From contig CAUWLL010000001.1 in NCBI GenBank assembly GCA_963559605.1, forward strand, positions 62,001-126,000: a stretch of DNA of 64,000 nt, read 5' to 3'. The position numbers and the translations under genes were made by a program. Position 1 is the stretch's first letter, and each line of letters opens with the position of its first letter. Below the pieces are notes generated by a model. It ran no database searches. It worked only from the letters and a program-made list of their open reading frames with translations, and was not told where the DNA came from. This document shows, piece by piece, positions 15,219 to 24,297 of this stretch. The DNA is from Dorea_D sp963559605 (GTDB lineage: Bacteria > Bacillota > Clostridia > Lachnospirales > Lachnospiraceae).

Positions 15219-18161
15219 TTAGTCTCCTCCGCTTGATGCGCCAATCTTGGCTGCCTCTCCGGTGATGATCTCTTTTTCCGGCGCTTTATCATAATAGTAT
15301 TTCATAACGTCACGGCCGACTTCTGCGGCTCGTGAGGAACTGTATCCGTTGGCAATACGAATGGCAAATGCCACCTCCGGACTGTTGCTTGGAGCAAATC
15401 CTACAAACAATCCGTGATCCGGATGTGTTTTGCTCTGCTGTGCAGTTCCCGTTTTCCCGGACAATTCCAGACCACTTCGATTTAATTCTGAGAATATATC
15501 CGGGTTATGTTCTACCCTTACTACGTTGCGCATTCCGGTGTGGATCGCATTCCATTGTGAAGCTGTAACATCATCAATGGTGTTTTTGACTTTCGCTTTA
15601 TAGTCCTTGACTGTTTTTCCTTCCGGAGAAGTTACTTTGTCAAGAAGCGTAAGGTCATATACCGTTCCTTTATTTGCAACAGCCGTAATATATCTCGCAA
15701 GCTGACTGGTAGTATAGTTATTGGTACCCTGACCGATGGAGGTCGGAACAGAAGCCTCGTCTGAAATCTCTGGTTCTGCTTCCGGGATCTCCAGTCCGGA
15801 CGTCTCTCCCAAACCAAATTTTAACGCATATTTTTTCAATGTATTCGTACCAAGGTCACTGGAATAGTACTTTTCTGTCTTTTCTCCTTCCGCCGTATCG
15901 GAATCCACGCTATCAAGCCCCTGGCTTTTCAGACTCATACGGTAACCGGTCTCATAGAAGAAACTGTTACAGGAATGCTGGATCGCCTGCGATACGTTTA
16001 CACCCCCGTGATAATCTGGATAAGCCCAGCATTTGGGGTTCGGTTCTACTTTTTTATAAATACCGTAACAAGGGAACACTGTGCTTTCATTAATGATCCC
16101 TTCCTGGAATCCTGCAACGGCTACCAGTGGCTTGTATGTGGAACCAGGCGCCGTCTTTTCCTGTGTCGCATTGTTATAAAACGGACGGGCGCTGTCTGTG
16201 ACAAGCTTATTATAATATTCTGAGTCCATAGTATTGGCAAGACGATTGTTATCATATCCGGGATAAGACACACATGCCAGTACGTCGCCGGTCTTCGGGT
16301 CCGTCATAACGAGAGAACCGGTACTTGGTTCCAGTCCCAGCTGCCCGGGTGTGATCTCAAGTTTTTTTATCTTGCTCCGGATAAAATCATAAGCGCCCAT
16401 TTTCCCGGAAGCAAGGCTGTTATAATGAGCATCGGTTGTTTTTAAAATCCCCTGTTCATACAACATCAGACAAATCTGCGTTCCGGTAATTTTCCCGGAT
16501 TTGATCATATATTTGTAGATCAGCTTATCAAAACTATGATTGGAACTGACCGCCTCGGTAATATAATCCATCAGCCCTTCATATACTTCTGATGAGTCCG
16601 AATATTTTCCTTTTTTTGGCATATGATCCGCAAGTTTTGAAGTATCGATCCAATTTTTTGAAATGGCGTGGTTCAAATACGTATACACATTGATCGACTC
16701 GTCCTCCTGCCATTTTTTATACACTTCGTCATTGGTATCAATGGCATCTGCCATCAGAATCTGCGCGCTGTTTTTCAACAGATCATTTACTATATACAAC
16801 ATATAGGCCTGAAATTCATTGGAACAGTTTTTGTAAGTCTTTCCTTTCGGATCCCGCAACAGCGCTTCCACTTCTTTCAGTACCGTTTTTTTCCTTTTCA
16901 GGAAAGCCTTTGCAACGTTCTTTTCCGTCGGCTTCGCGTCCTTTTCAAAGAAATGCGTCAGATCCAGAATGTCGTTGGAAATAAACGCGTTGTACACGTC
17001 TCCCACCGGAATGATAACGTCGCTGGCATCCTTTGCCTTTGTACGGTCATAATTCAGGGTGTTCTGAAGTTTGGAAAGAATAATTCCCGCAAGCTCCTGC
17101 TCCAGAATGTTGTAAGCCGCCTTCTGCAGATCGGCGTCAATGGTCAGATGTAGGTCGTTTCCTGCCTCCGGTTCTTTGCCCTGTACGGTTTCGATCACTT
17201 TTCCTACGTTATTGACATAGAGCCTAACTTCGCCCTTTTTTCCTTTTAAGTGAGCGTCCATGGTCTTTTCCAGACCGGATTTACCGACCGTATCGTTACG
17301 GTCATATTCTTTTTGCTCTTTTTTACTGAGAGCGTCATACTCTTCTACGGAGATCTGTCCCGTATAGCCGATAATATTGGCAAAGCATTTGCTGTCGGTA
17401 TACCGTCTCAAAGAAGTTTCCTCAATCGTGACTCCCTGTAGACGATCGGCATTTTCCATAACATCGGCAACCGTTTCCTCCGAAACATCCTCGGCGATTA
17501 TGGTGGCAATGTATTTTTGGAAACTGTTCAAGGAAATGGCGTAACGGATATTGATCAGCTTCAATACCTCTTTTTTACTTAATTTCTTCTGATCGATACC
17601 ATAGCCATATTGTTTATCTGTACAAAGGTAGTTGATAATGTCCTCTGCGGACTGGTTCTTCTGTTCTTTGCTTAGCTTGTCAATGGTCGCCTGTCCGTAA
17701 ATGTCCGCGATAAACCGAAGACGCTGGGTATCCGACTCCGCCGTGAAGATATAGTCGTCATTCCGGTCCAGAATAATTCCAAAATCATTCACTACCGTAT
17801 CGCCGTTAGATTCTACCATTTGGATCACCGTGGAGATGACTTTATTCAGTTCTTTGTTTTTCTGTTCTTTATCGTCGTACTCTCCGTTATCCTCTATAGT
17901 TACCGAATAGGCAAGCTCGTTATAGGCGAGCAGCTTCCCGTTCCGGTCATAGATGTTTCCTCTGGTTCCCTCTACATCCTTCGTCTTTTGAATCTGAAGT
18001 TTGTAGTTTTCCGTATATTCCTGTCCTTTTACGATCTGCAAGTAAAAAACACGCTGGATCAATACTGCGGACAAGATACAAAATACGATAATAACAACAA
18101 ATATTCTGGATTTTATCAGTTCTAACACGCCGTTTTTCAGACGATTCCAAAAATTAGACAA
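15219..18161 (-). CDS. Class B penicillin-binding protein 2 (elongasome), with large insertion
   Basis: About 980 residues; E. coli PBP2 has 633. The order is a basic N-terminus, one membrane segment, a pedestal domain with GTRGNIYDRNG, then the transpeptidase domain with GSTYK (Ser about 674), SCN (about 732) and KTGTAQ (about 903). The extra length is a charged, mostly helical block of roughly 250 residues between the LTIDADLQ segment and TGSLVMTDPKTGD, inside the start of the catalytic domain. It cross-links peptidoglycan with RodA. The TTG at 18161 overlaps the mreD stop by 8 bp and follows AAAGGAG; an in-frame TTG at 18194 has no ribosome binding site. Confidence 0.9.
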   Translation of the reverse strand: MSNFWNRLKNGVLELIKSRIFVVIIVFCILSAVLIQRVFYLQIVKGQEYTENYKLQIQKTKDVEGTRGNIYDRNGKLLAYNELAYSVTIEDNGEYDDKEQKNKELNKVISTVIQMVESNGDTVVNDFGIILDRNDDYIFTAESDTQRLRFIADIYGQATIDKLSKEQKNQSAEDIINYLCTDKQYGYGIDQKKLSKKEVLKLINIRYAISLNSFQKYIATIIAEDVSEETVADVMENADRLQGVTIEETSLRRYTDSKCFANIIGYTGQISVEEYDALSKKEQKEYDRNDTVGKSGLEKTMDAHLKGKKGEVRLYVNNVGKVIETVQGKEPEAGNDLHLTIDADLQKAAYNILEQELAGIILSKLQNTLNYDRTKAKDASDVIIPVGDVYNAFISNDILDLTHFFEKDAKPTEKNVAKAFLKRKKTVLKEVEALLRDPKGKTYKNCSNEFQAYMLYIVNDLLKNSAQILMADAIDTNDEVYKKWQEDESINVYTYLNHAISKNWIDTSKLADHMPKKGKYSDSSEVYEGLMDYITEAVSSNHSFDKLIYKYMIKSGKITGTQICLMLYEQGILKTTDAHYNSLASGKMGAYDFIRSKIKKLEITPGQLGLEPSTGSLVMTDPKTGDVLACVSYPGYDNNRLANTMDSEYYNKLVTDSARPFYNNATQEKTAPGSTYKPLVAVAGFQEGIINESTVFPCYGIYKKVEPNPKCWAYPDYHGGVNVSQAIQHSCNSFFYETGYRMSLKSQGLDSVDSDTAEGEKTEKYYSSDLGTNTLKKYALKFGLGETSGLEIPEAEPEISDEASVPTSIGQGTNNYTTSQLARYITAVANKGTVYDLTLLDKVTSPEGKTVKDYKAKVKNTIDDVTASQWNAIHTGMRNVVRVEHNPDIFSELNRSGLELSGKTGTAQQSKTHPDHGLFVGFAPSNSPEVAFAIRIANGYSSSRAAEVGRDVMKYYYDKAPEKEIITGEAAKIGASSGGD

Positions 18162-18672
18162 ATCTGCTAGCACTCCTTTGTTCTTCTGCTTCAAGTTTCT
18201 TGTTTATATGCAGGATCATCTGATATAAAATCAAAGTCACCAAAATGGTATATACCAGCTCCGGGATAATGATATGAGAAAGATATACGCCGAATCCAAA
18301 ATCTCCTCTCAGCATATACATAAAAAAATAAGTTATCACACCGTACACCAGCTCGCTGACTGTGATCAGTCCGATGGGAAGTTTAATGTCGTCATCATAG
18401 AACAGACGTTTAAACGCACCGTTAAAATAACCGATGATCGTGTACAACAACATATTGAATCCCATCAGATGTCCCCAGAACAGATCTACAAAAAAACCGG
18501 AAACAAACCCTACCGCCATTCCCGTCTTTTTTCCTCTCATAAACCCGAAGGAAGACGTAACAATGATCAGAAGGTTTGGACTTACAGTCGTAATTTTTAT
18601 ATTATGAAAAATTGTACTTTCCAAGAGAAAGCATACCAGTATGATGACAAATGTGATCACCTTTCGCTTCAT
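18154..18672 (-). CDS. mreD: Rod shape-determining protein MreD
   Basis: 172 residues, strongly hydrophobic with about five membrane segments, as in MreD. Conserved-looking features are NLLIIVTSSFGFMRGKKTG and GFVSGFFVDLFWG. MreD is part of the elongasome membrane complex with MreC and RodA. GGAG precedes the ATG, six bases separate it from mreC, and its end overlaps the likely start of pbp2. Confidence 0.9.
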   Translation of the reverse strand: MKRKVITFVIILVCFLLESTIFHNIKITTVSPNLLIIVTSSFGFMRGKKTGMAVGFVSGFFVDLFWGHLMGFNMLLYTIIGYFNGAFKRLFYDDDIKLPIGLITVSELVYGVITYFFMYMLRGDFGFGVYLSHIIIPELVYTILVTLILYQMILHINKKLEAEEQRSASRFV

Positions 18673-18678
18673 AAATCT

Positions 18679-19560
18679 TTACTCCTGTTCTTTCTTCTTT
18701 TCCTCTTTATCGCTCACCATCTCATCTTTTGTAGTGGTAATTACAAGAACCTCCTGCAGCTTGCTGAAATCGACTGCCGGAGTGATATATCCCGAACGTG
18801 TCAGGTTGTTCGCGTCTGTCTCAATGTCACTGATATATCCGATAAAAAGTCCCTGGAGAAAACGGTCGCTGACATGGGACGTCACAACCTGCTCTCCCAC
18901 TTCGATTTTATTGCCGTTGTTCGGAAGTTTTTCAAATTTAAGTCTCCCGTCTTCTGCAAGCTTTAAGTCTCCACGGATGATACAGGTGTCCGATGTGGAT
19001 AGAACCATAGCGCTTACGTTACTGGAATCATCGATGATGGAACGCACCTTCGCATAATCCGGACCTACCTCTGTAACGATACCGACCAGTCCGCTTCCTG
19101 CAAGAACATTGCAGTTCACCTTGATCCCATCGTTTTTCCCTTTATCAATAGTAAAATCACTGAACCAGTTTGTCCCATTATTGGCGATCACATGAGCGCC
19201 TATTTTTTTATAATCCGAATAATTTTCATCCAGCTTATACAGCTCACGGAGACGATCCAGCTCGTACTGCTCCTGACGAAGCCTAGTATTATCAATAGTA
19301 AGATCGTCCACCTTTTTCTGAAGCTTGTCATTTTGCTTGCGCATCTCTTCCATTGTCGCAAAATTACTGGATACATCGCTCATCCACATGCCCGCATAGC
19401 TGATTCCTTTCTGCATGGGGATGACCGTATAGTTGGCGATAAAGTGAAGCGGCCCTTTTCCTCCCGCGAGCGTCTCGATCCCCATCACGATCACACAGAC
19501 AACTGCCAGGATCAAAAGCCAGTATTTACTTTTCAGCGAAGATTGATTTTTGATTTTCAT
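18679..19560 (-). CDS. mreC: Rod shape-determining protein MreC
   Basis: 293 residues: a short cytoplasmic tail, one membrane segment (about 11-30), a coiled coil (about 65-105, MEEMRKQNDKLQKKVDDL), and a beta-rich extracytoplasmic domain with NVLAGSGLVGIVTEVG. This is the MreC layout. It links cytoplasmic MreB with the wall synthases outside. A charged KEEKKKEQE tail ends the protein. It lies directly between mreB and mreD. Confidence 0.94.
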   Translation of the reverse strand: MKIKNQSSLKSKYWLLILAVVCVIVMGIETLAGGKGPLHFIANYTVIPMQKGISYAGMWMSDVSSNFATMEEMRKQNDKLQKKVDDLTIDNTRLRQEQYELDRLRELYKLDENYSDYKKIGAHVIANNGTNWFSDFTIDKGKNDGIKVNCNVLAGSGLVGIVTEVGPDYAKVRSIIDDSSNVSAMVLSTSDTCIIRGDLKLAEDGRLKFEKLPNNGNKIEVGEQVVTSHVSDRFLQGLFIGYISDIETDANNLTRSGYITPAVDFSKLQEVLVITTTKDEMVSDKEEKKKEQE

Positions 19561-19561
19561 A

Positions 19562-20584
19562 TTATCTCATCCACCTATAACTTTCATTTAACATAGAGTA
19601 GGCAAATTTACCAAGCTCCTTGGAATTAATGATCTTTTCCAGTCCTTTTACCGCACAAATATCCGGTTCGGCTGCCGTCTTTACCGGAAGTCTTGCCGCT
19701 TTCTCAATGTATGTCTGAAGTCCCGGCATCTGAGCCATTCCTCCTGTCAGAAAAATTCCGTTGGAAGAAACCGCCTTTCGGACTTCCGGGGGCGTACGGT
19801 CTAACAGAGAATGGATCGCTCTCACACATTCCAGCAAAGGATCGCGAAGAGCTGCCCGCACCAGATTATAAGAAACTGCCTTTCTCATAGGAACGCCTGT
19901 GATCAGATCGCGTCCGGCTACACTGAGCGCGGAATCCGTCTCTCCGGTAAACACACCGAACCGTTTGCGCAAAGCTTCCGCAGTCTGCCGCCCGATCAGG
20001 AAGTCCTGACTGTGGCGCACAAGCTCTACAATGGACTCGTCATAGGCGGTGCCTCCCAGTTTTAGCAGACGATTTAAAATCATACCTCCTCCGGCAAGAA
20101 TTGAAAGTTCTGTGGTTTCTGCGCCGAAGTTGACGATCATCATTCCTTTTGTATTCTGGACGTCCAAGTTCAATCCGATGGCATCCGCAATCGAACGCTC
20201 CACAATATTTACCTCTTTCGCCCTGGCAGTAGAATGGATCACCAGATCGAAGAAGGCTTTCTTCTCCACTTCTGTCACGTCTGTCGGAACGGCGATCACA
20301 TACTCAGAACCTCTGGCAAACTGCCGTCCTTGTTTCAACAGGTTCTGAAGAAGAAACTGCATATTGTTAAATCTGGAAATAACGCCGCCCTTCATAGGGA
20401 AAATAACCTCTATATTCGCAGGCGCTTTCTGATACATACCATATGCCGTATCACCGACTGCAAAGATCTGTTTCTGATCCTTGATGGCGATCACATTCTT
20501 CTCTCTCCAGATAATATCTTTCTTTTTATCGTAAACTTTGATCTCATAGGAACCAAGATCCAGTCCATATGTATTTCTTGCCAT
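19562..20584 (-). CDS. mreB: MreB-family actin-like protein with divergent nucleotide loops
   Basis: 340 residues, the normal MreB length, and encoded upstream of mreC as expected. The actin-fold motifs are recognisable but altered. Phosphate-1 reads GLDLGSYEIKVY instead of the usual DLGTANTLVY type. Phosphate-2 reads VNFGAETTELSIL where MreB normally has DIGGGTTE. The adenosine motif IFLTGGMAQMPGL is kept. Typical MreB forms membrane filaments that guide wall synthesis; whether this version hydrolyses ATP or polymerises normally is open. It is the only mreB-like gene in the window. Confidence 0.85.
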   Translation of the reverse strand: MARNTYGLDLGSYEIKVYDKKKDIIWREKNVIAIKDQKQIFAVGDTAYGMYQKAPANIEVIFPMKGGVISRFNNMQFLLQNLLKQGRQFARGSEYVIAVPTDVTEVEKKAFFDLVIHSTARAKEVNIVERSIADAIGLNLDVQNTKGMMIVNFGAETTELSILAGGGMILNRLLKLGGTAYDESIVELVRHSQDFLIGRQTAEALRKRFGVFTGETDSALSVAGRDLITGVPMRKAVSYNLVRAALRDPLLECVRAIHSLLDRTPPEVRKAVSSNGIFLTGGMAQMPGLQTYIEKAARLPVKTAAEPDICAVKGLEKIINSKELGKFAYSMLNESYRWMR

Positions 20585-20587
20585 TTG

Positions 20588-21292
20588 TTATGATCCTTTC
20601 TCCAGTAACTTTTCTTCTCGAAAGCTTATATAACAATTATCCCCAATAATGATATGATCTAACAGATGAATGCCAATTAAAGCTCCTGCCTCATAAATAC
20701 GCATCGTCGTAACAATATCGTCCCGGCTGGGCGCAGGGTCACCGCTTGGATGATTGTGCAGCAATATAATATTCACCGCCTCCTTTTCCAGCGCCTCTAT
20801 AAAAAGTTCCCGGGGCGTAATAAGAGAAGCATTCACCGTCCCTTTGGAAACGGTTGTCTCTCCGATCAATGCGGTTTTCGAATTTAACAGCAGAAGTTTC
20901 ATCACTTCCTGTTTCTCATGGCGTAAGTCTTCCATATAATATTCTGCAATGGAAAGTGGCGAGGAAAATTTGAGATGCTCCCCTGCGGACGCTTTGGCAA
21001 GTCTTTTTGCCAGTTCCGAAAGACATACAATCTGGATCGCTTTTACTTTTCCGATTCCCCGAAGCTTCATAAGACGTTGCCAGGAAAACTGGTGGATTCC
21101 CAGAATTCCATGGTTCCCTCCCATATAAAGCAGCCGTTTCGCCAGTTCCAAGGCATTCTCTCCCTTTGTGCCGGTACGAAGAAGCACTGCAAAAAGTTCC
21201 GCATCGCTTAAACTTTCCACTCCGTGGACGGCACATTTCTCATAGGGACGTTCCATATTCGGAATTTCTTTCATAGTATTTGTCTGATTCAT
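20588..21292 (-). CDS. radC: RadC/JAMM-domain protein
   Basis: About 234 residues: an N-terminal helix-hairpin-helix region (LRGIGKVKAIQIVCLSEL) and a C-terminal JAMM metallopeptidase-like domain with HNHPSGDPAPSRDD, the complete zinc motif. RadC was named for DNA repair, but that role has not held up and its real function is unclear. It precedes mreB, a common clostridial arrangement. Start is uncertain: the longest frame uses TTG at 21316, and ATGs at 21292 and 21274 are possible. A structured inverted-repeat region lies directly upstream. Confidence 0.88.
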   Translation of the reverse strand: MNQTNTMKEIPNMERPYEKCAVHGVESLSDAELFAVLLRTGTKGENALELAKRLLYMGGNHGILGIHQFSWQRLMKLRGIGKVKAIQIVCLSELAKRLAKASAGEHLKFSSPLSIAEYYMEDLRHEKQEVMKLLLLNSKTALIGETTVSKGTVNASLITPRELFIEALEKEAVNIILLHNHPSGDPAPSRDDIVTTMRIYEAGALIGIHLLDHIIIGDNCYISFREEKLLEKGS

Positions 21293-21332
21293 CTCATCTT
21301 TAGATTCGTATGACAAATGAATAATTTTTCAC

Positions 21333-21391
21333 ATTTCCCTTTGAAAACTCAATACATTTTATCATATTTGAGAAAATGTGTATAGGGAAAT
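21333..21391. repeat. Nested inverted repeats upstream of radC
   Basis: ATTTCCCT (21333-21340) pairs perfectly with AGGGAAAT (21384-21391). Inside it, ACATTTT (21354-21360) pairs with AAAATGT (21373-21379), and CTCAA with TTGAG offers an alternative inner stem. The structure fills the gap between the flavoprotein stop and radC. It could be a terminator/attenuator or an operator; no long T-run follows it. Confidence 0.45.
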
Positions 21392-21406
21392 CCCATTAAT
21401 TTTTTC

Positions 21407-23044
21407 TTAACACTTTCCGTAGTTGTCGAACGGTGTATAAATCCGGCTGATGGATTCTGCCACTTTTAGTCCATCTATGGCAGCTGATGTAATTCCCCCT
21501 GCATAGCCTGCTCCTTCCCCACAGGGATAGAGTCCCCGGACCTTACTTTGATGCAGTTCGTCCCGCAGGATCCGCACTGGGGAAGATGTGCGGCTTTCTA
21601 CACCGGAAATCACCGTATCTGCCCCTGCGTAGCCCGGAATCTTCCGGTCAAACAGACGGATTCCCTGTTCGATAGTCTCTGCGATCTCTTCCGGGAAAAT
21701 ACTCCGTACATTCCTCCACGCATACGCCCCTTTCATCTGCGGAAGGATGCTTCCGGCTCCTGTGGACGGTTCATTCCGGCAGAAGTCCTCAAACCGCTGT
21801 ACCGGAATTTTTCCTTTTCCAAGCAAAAAGGCGCGTTCTTCCAACTGCCTTTGGAACTGAATGCCCGAAAGAACGTCGTCTCCCGGATAGTCTTTCGGCG
21901 TTACCGTTACGATCACAGCGCTGTTGGCATTTTCTCCGTCCCGTCCGCTGTAACTCATACCGTTTACTGCCAACCGCTTCTCTTCCGAAGAAGCGTTGAC
22001 TACATATCCTCCCGGACACATACAGAAGGTATAGACTCCTCTGCCATTTTCCAGATTTGCCGTCAGCTTGTAGGCTGCCGCCGGGAGTTTCAGCTTCGTA
22101 TCCTTTCCATACTGGCTGTCATTGATCAGCTTCTGCGGATGCTCCACCCGTACGCCTACTGCGAAGGATTTCGCTTCCATGGGAACGTCCGCCTCTTTCA
22201 ACATAGAAAACGTATCTCTGGCGCTGTGTCCGATGGCAAGAACAACGGTCTCTGCCGGAATCCGGCTTATCTTTTTTGTGACCGTATCCATCACATCCAA
22301 AGCCTGTATCCTCGGCTCCTCCTCCGACAGATCCAGCTGCATATTTATGACTTTTGTATGGAACCGGACGTCTGCTCCCATCCGGATCAAATCCTCCCGC
22401 ATGGCACGCACAACATTTACAAGAATATCTGTTCCGATGTGCGGTTTGTTTTCGTAAAGGATCCGCTCCGGCGCTCCGTATTTTACAAACACTTTCAGCA
22501 CCTCCCGTCCACGTCCTGCCGTATCGTGGATCAGCGTATTGAGCTTCCCATCGGAAAACGTTCCGGCGCCCCCTTCTCCGAACTGCACGTTGGAATCAGG
22601 TTTCAGTACACCGTTTTCCCAGAAGTCTTCCACGTCTTTCATTCGCTCGTCCACACTTGCTCCCCGCTCGAAAAGAATCGGTCTGTATCCTTGTTTTGCA
22701 AGGGCATACGCGCAGAAAAGTCCTGCCGGACCGCTTCCTACAATGACCGGGGGATGGGAAAATTTTCGATCCCCCGAAGAAACATACTTATAATCGGGCA
22801 CAGGTTCTCGAAACAGTATGTTTTTATCCCGAAGTTTCTTTTGTAATTTCCGTTCCTGTTTCACTTCCACTTCTACCGTATAGACATAGTACAGCTCCGG
22901 CTTCCGTCTGGCGTCCAGAGACTGCTTTAAAATACGAAGAGACAGAAGCTCTGTCTCAGGTATCCGCAAAAGTTTGGTGATTTTTTTATACATCTGTTCC
23001 TCGGTATGAGGAATTTTTAGTTTTAACTGACTGATTTGGATCAT
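21407..23044 (-). CDS. FAD-dependent oxidoreductase (uncharacterised NAD(FAD)-utilising dehydrogenase)
   Basis: 545 residues. After an N-terminal region of about 95 residues rich in basic residues comes a Rossmann FAD motif, VIVGSGPAGLFCAYALA, with the acidic residue at ILFERG. Later glycine-rich motifs are VQFGEGGAGTFSDGKL, VLAIGHSARDTF and the C-terminal GEGAGYAGGITSAAIDG. This is the signature of a widespread conserved flavoprotein family of unknown substrate. AGGAG precedes the ATG. It follows, by three bases, another flavoprotein gene and is probably cotranscribed with it. Confidence 0.85.
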   Translation of the reverse strand: MIQISQLKLKIPHTEEQMYKKITKLLRIPETELLSLRILKQSLDARRKPELYYVYTVEVEVKQERKLQKKLRDKNILFREPVPDYKYVSSGDRKFSHPPVIVGSGPAGLFCAYALAKQGYRPILFERGASVDERMKDVEDFWENGVLKPDSNVQFGEGGAGTFSDGKLNTLIHDTAGRGREVLKVFVKYGAPERILYENKPHIGTDILVNVVRAMREDLIRMGADVRFHTKVINMQLDLSEEEPRIQALDVMDTVTKKISRIPAETVVLAIGHSARDTFSMLKEADVPMEAKSFAVGVRVEHPQKLINDSQYGKDTKLKLPAAAYKLTANLENGRGVYTFCMCPGGYVVNASSEEKRLAVNGMSYSGRDGENANSAVIVTVTPKDYPGDDVLSGIQFQRQLEERAFLLGKGKIPVQRFEDFCRNEPSTGAGSILPQMKGAYAWRNVRSIFPEEIAETIEQGIRLFDRKIPGYAGADTVISGVESRTSSPVRILRDELHQSKVRGLYPCGEGAGYAGGITSAAIDGLKVAESISRIYTPFDNYGKC

Positions 23045-23047
23045 ATG

Positions 23048-24283
23048 CTACTCCTGTTCCGCAGCTGCGCTCCCGGCAAGATAGCCGCTTGCCCACGCCC
23101 ACTGCAAATTATAGCCGCCGCAGATTCCGTCTACGTCCAAAAGCTCTCCTGTAAGGTAAAGTCCTTTACACAGCTTAGACTCCATCGTATCTTTATGTAT
23201 TTCATCCAGCCGGACGCCCCCGGCGCAAACCTGTGCGTTTTCGAATCCATTGGTATCTGTAATGGAAAGCGTAAGTTTCTTACACACAGAACAAAGACGC
23301 TTCCATCGGTCTACGGAGACTTTTCCAGCCAAAGTACGTTCTTTGATCCCTGCACATTTTAGCAGGCACACAGCCAGCTTCTGATGAAACACACCTACAA
23401 AGAAATCCGCCATTTTCCAATCTTCCCTGCCCCGTTTCCTTTCGTCAAGGAAGTCCGTCCATTGTTCCAAAGACATGGACGGCATGAAATCAATATGAAC
23501 TTCGGCGCATTTCTTCTCATACAATCCTCGGGCAACGTGACGGCTGATCTGAAAGACCGGAATGCCTGAGATTCCATAGGCGGTAATCTGAAGCTCTCCC
23601 GTATCAACTCCTGCTTCCTGCCCGTCAATGACCGCAGTCACTTTTGCATCTGTGCGCACACCGGAAGCTCTGGATAAGGGGGAGTCTTTTACCTTTAACT
23701 GCACAAGGGCAGGAACCACCGGAACCAGTTTGTGTCCCAGACTTTTGGCAAGGTCGTAACCGCTTCCGTCTGAACCAAGCACAGAGGCCGCCCTGCCGCC
23801 GGTGCTTAAAATCACACGGTCACAAGAATAGGTCTTCGCCTTCGTTTTTACAACAAATCCCGACTTCACAGGCTTTACTTCCTGCACATGAGCGCTATAG
23901 TCTGCCGTAATACCGTTTTTCCCAAGAGCGGTCCGAAGCACTTCGGCTACAGCCGCCGCCTGACCGCTTTTCGGATAATAATAACCGTTTCGGTCTTTTG
24001 GAAGGATTCCCAGTTCCCCGAAAAAACGAAGGGTATCCTCTGTGCCGAATTGTTTCAGCACATGAGGCACCACATTCGGAGTATCGCTGAAGAAACAATC
24101 TGCATTCATCACCTCATTGGTGAAATTACAGCGTCCGTTTCCGGTAGAAAGAATCTTTTTACCCAGCATGTCCTTATGCTCTAGTATCTGAACTTTTGCC
24201 TTTGGATTTGCCCGTCTGGCGGCAATGGCAGCCGTCATTCCCGAAGCGCCGCCGCCAATTACGATGATGGTAGATGATTTCAT
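23048..24283 (-). CDS. HI0933/BaiN-family FAD flavoprotein
   Basis: 411 residues. The FAD motif VIGGGASGMTAAIAARR is at the N-terminus, followed by KILSTGNGRCNFTN, which is diagnostic of the HI0933 family, and a C-terminal GELLDVDGICGGYNLQWAWASG. BaiN of bile-acid 7-dehydroxylating clostridia belongs to this family, but so do many genes in organisms without that pathway, and no other bai gene is near. A bile acid role should not be assumed. It lies between the PLP lyase and the second flavoprotein. Confidence 0.85.
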   Translation of the reverse strand: MKSSTIIVIGGGASGMTAAIAARRANPKAKVQILEHKDMLGKKILSTGNGRCNFTNEVMNADCFFSDTPNVVPHVLKQFGTEDTLRFFGELGILPKDRNGYYYPKSGQAAAVAEVLRTALGKNGITADYSAHVQEVKPVKSGFVVKTKAKTYSCDRVILSTGGRAASVLGSDGSGYDLAKSLGHKLVPVVPALVQLKVKDSPLSRASGVRTDAKVTAVIDGQEAGVDTGELQITAYGISGIPVFQISRHVARGLYEKKCAEVHIDFMPSMSLEQWTDFLDERKRGREDWKMADFFVGVFHQKLAVCLLKCAGIKERTLAGKVSVDRWKRLCSVCKKLTLSITDTNGFENAQVCAGGVRLDEIHKDTMESKLCKGLYLTGELLDVDGICGGYNLQWAWASGYLAGSAAAEQE

Positions 24284-24297
24284 ATGTTTATACTCCT

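Noticed and set aside
21548..22846. Long plus-strand open frame of 432 codons
   Set aside because: It is antisense to the FAD-dependent oxidoreductase gene, which has clear motifs and a ribosome binding site; the plus-strand translation has no recognisable domain and atypical composition.
23048..24283. Bile acid 7-dehydroxylation gene baiN
   Set aside because: HI0933-family flavoproteins are widespread, no bai operon genes are present, and sequence reading cannot support this specific role.
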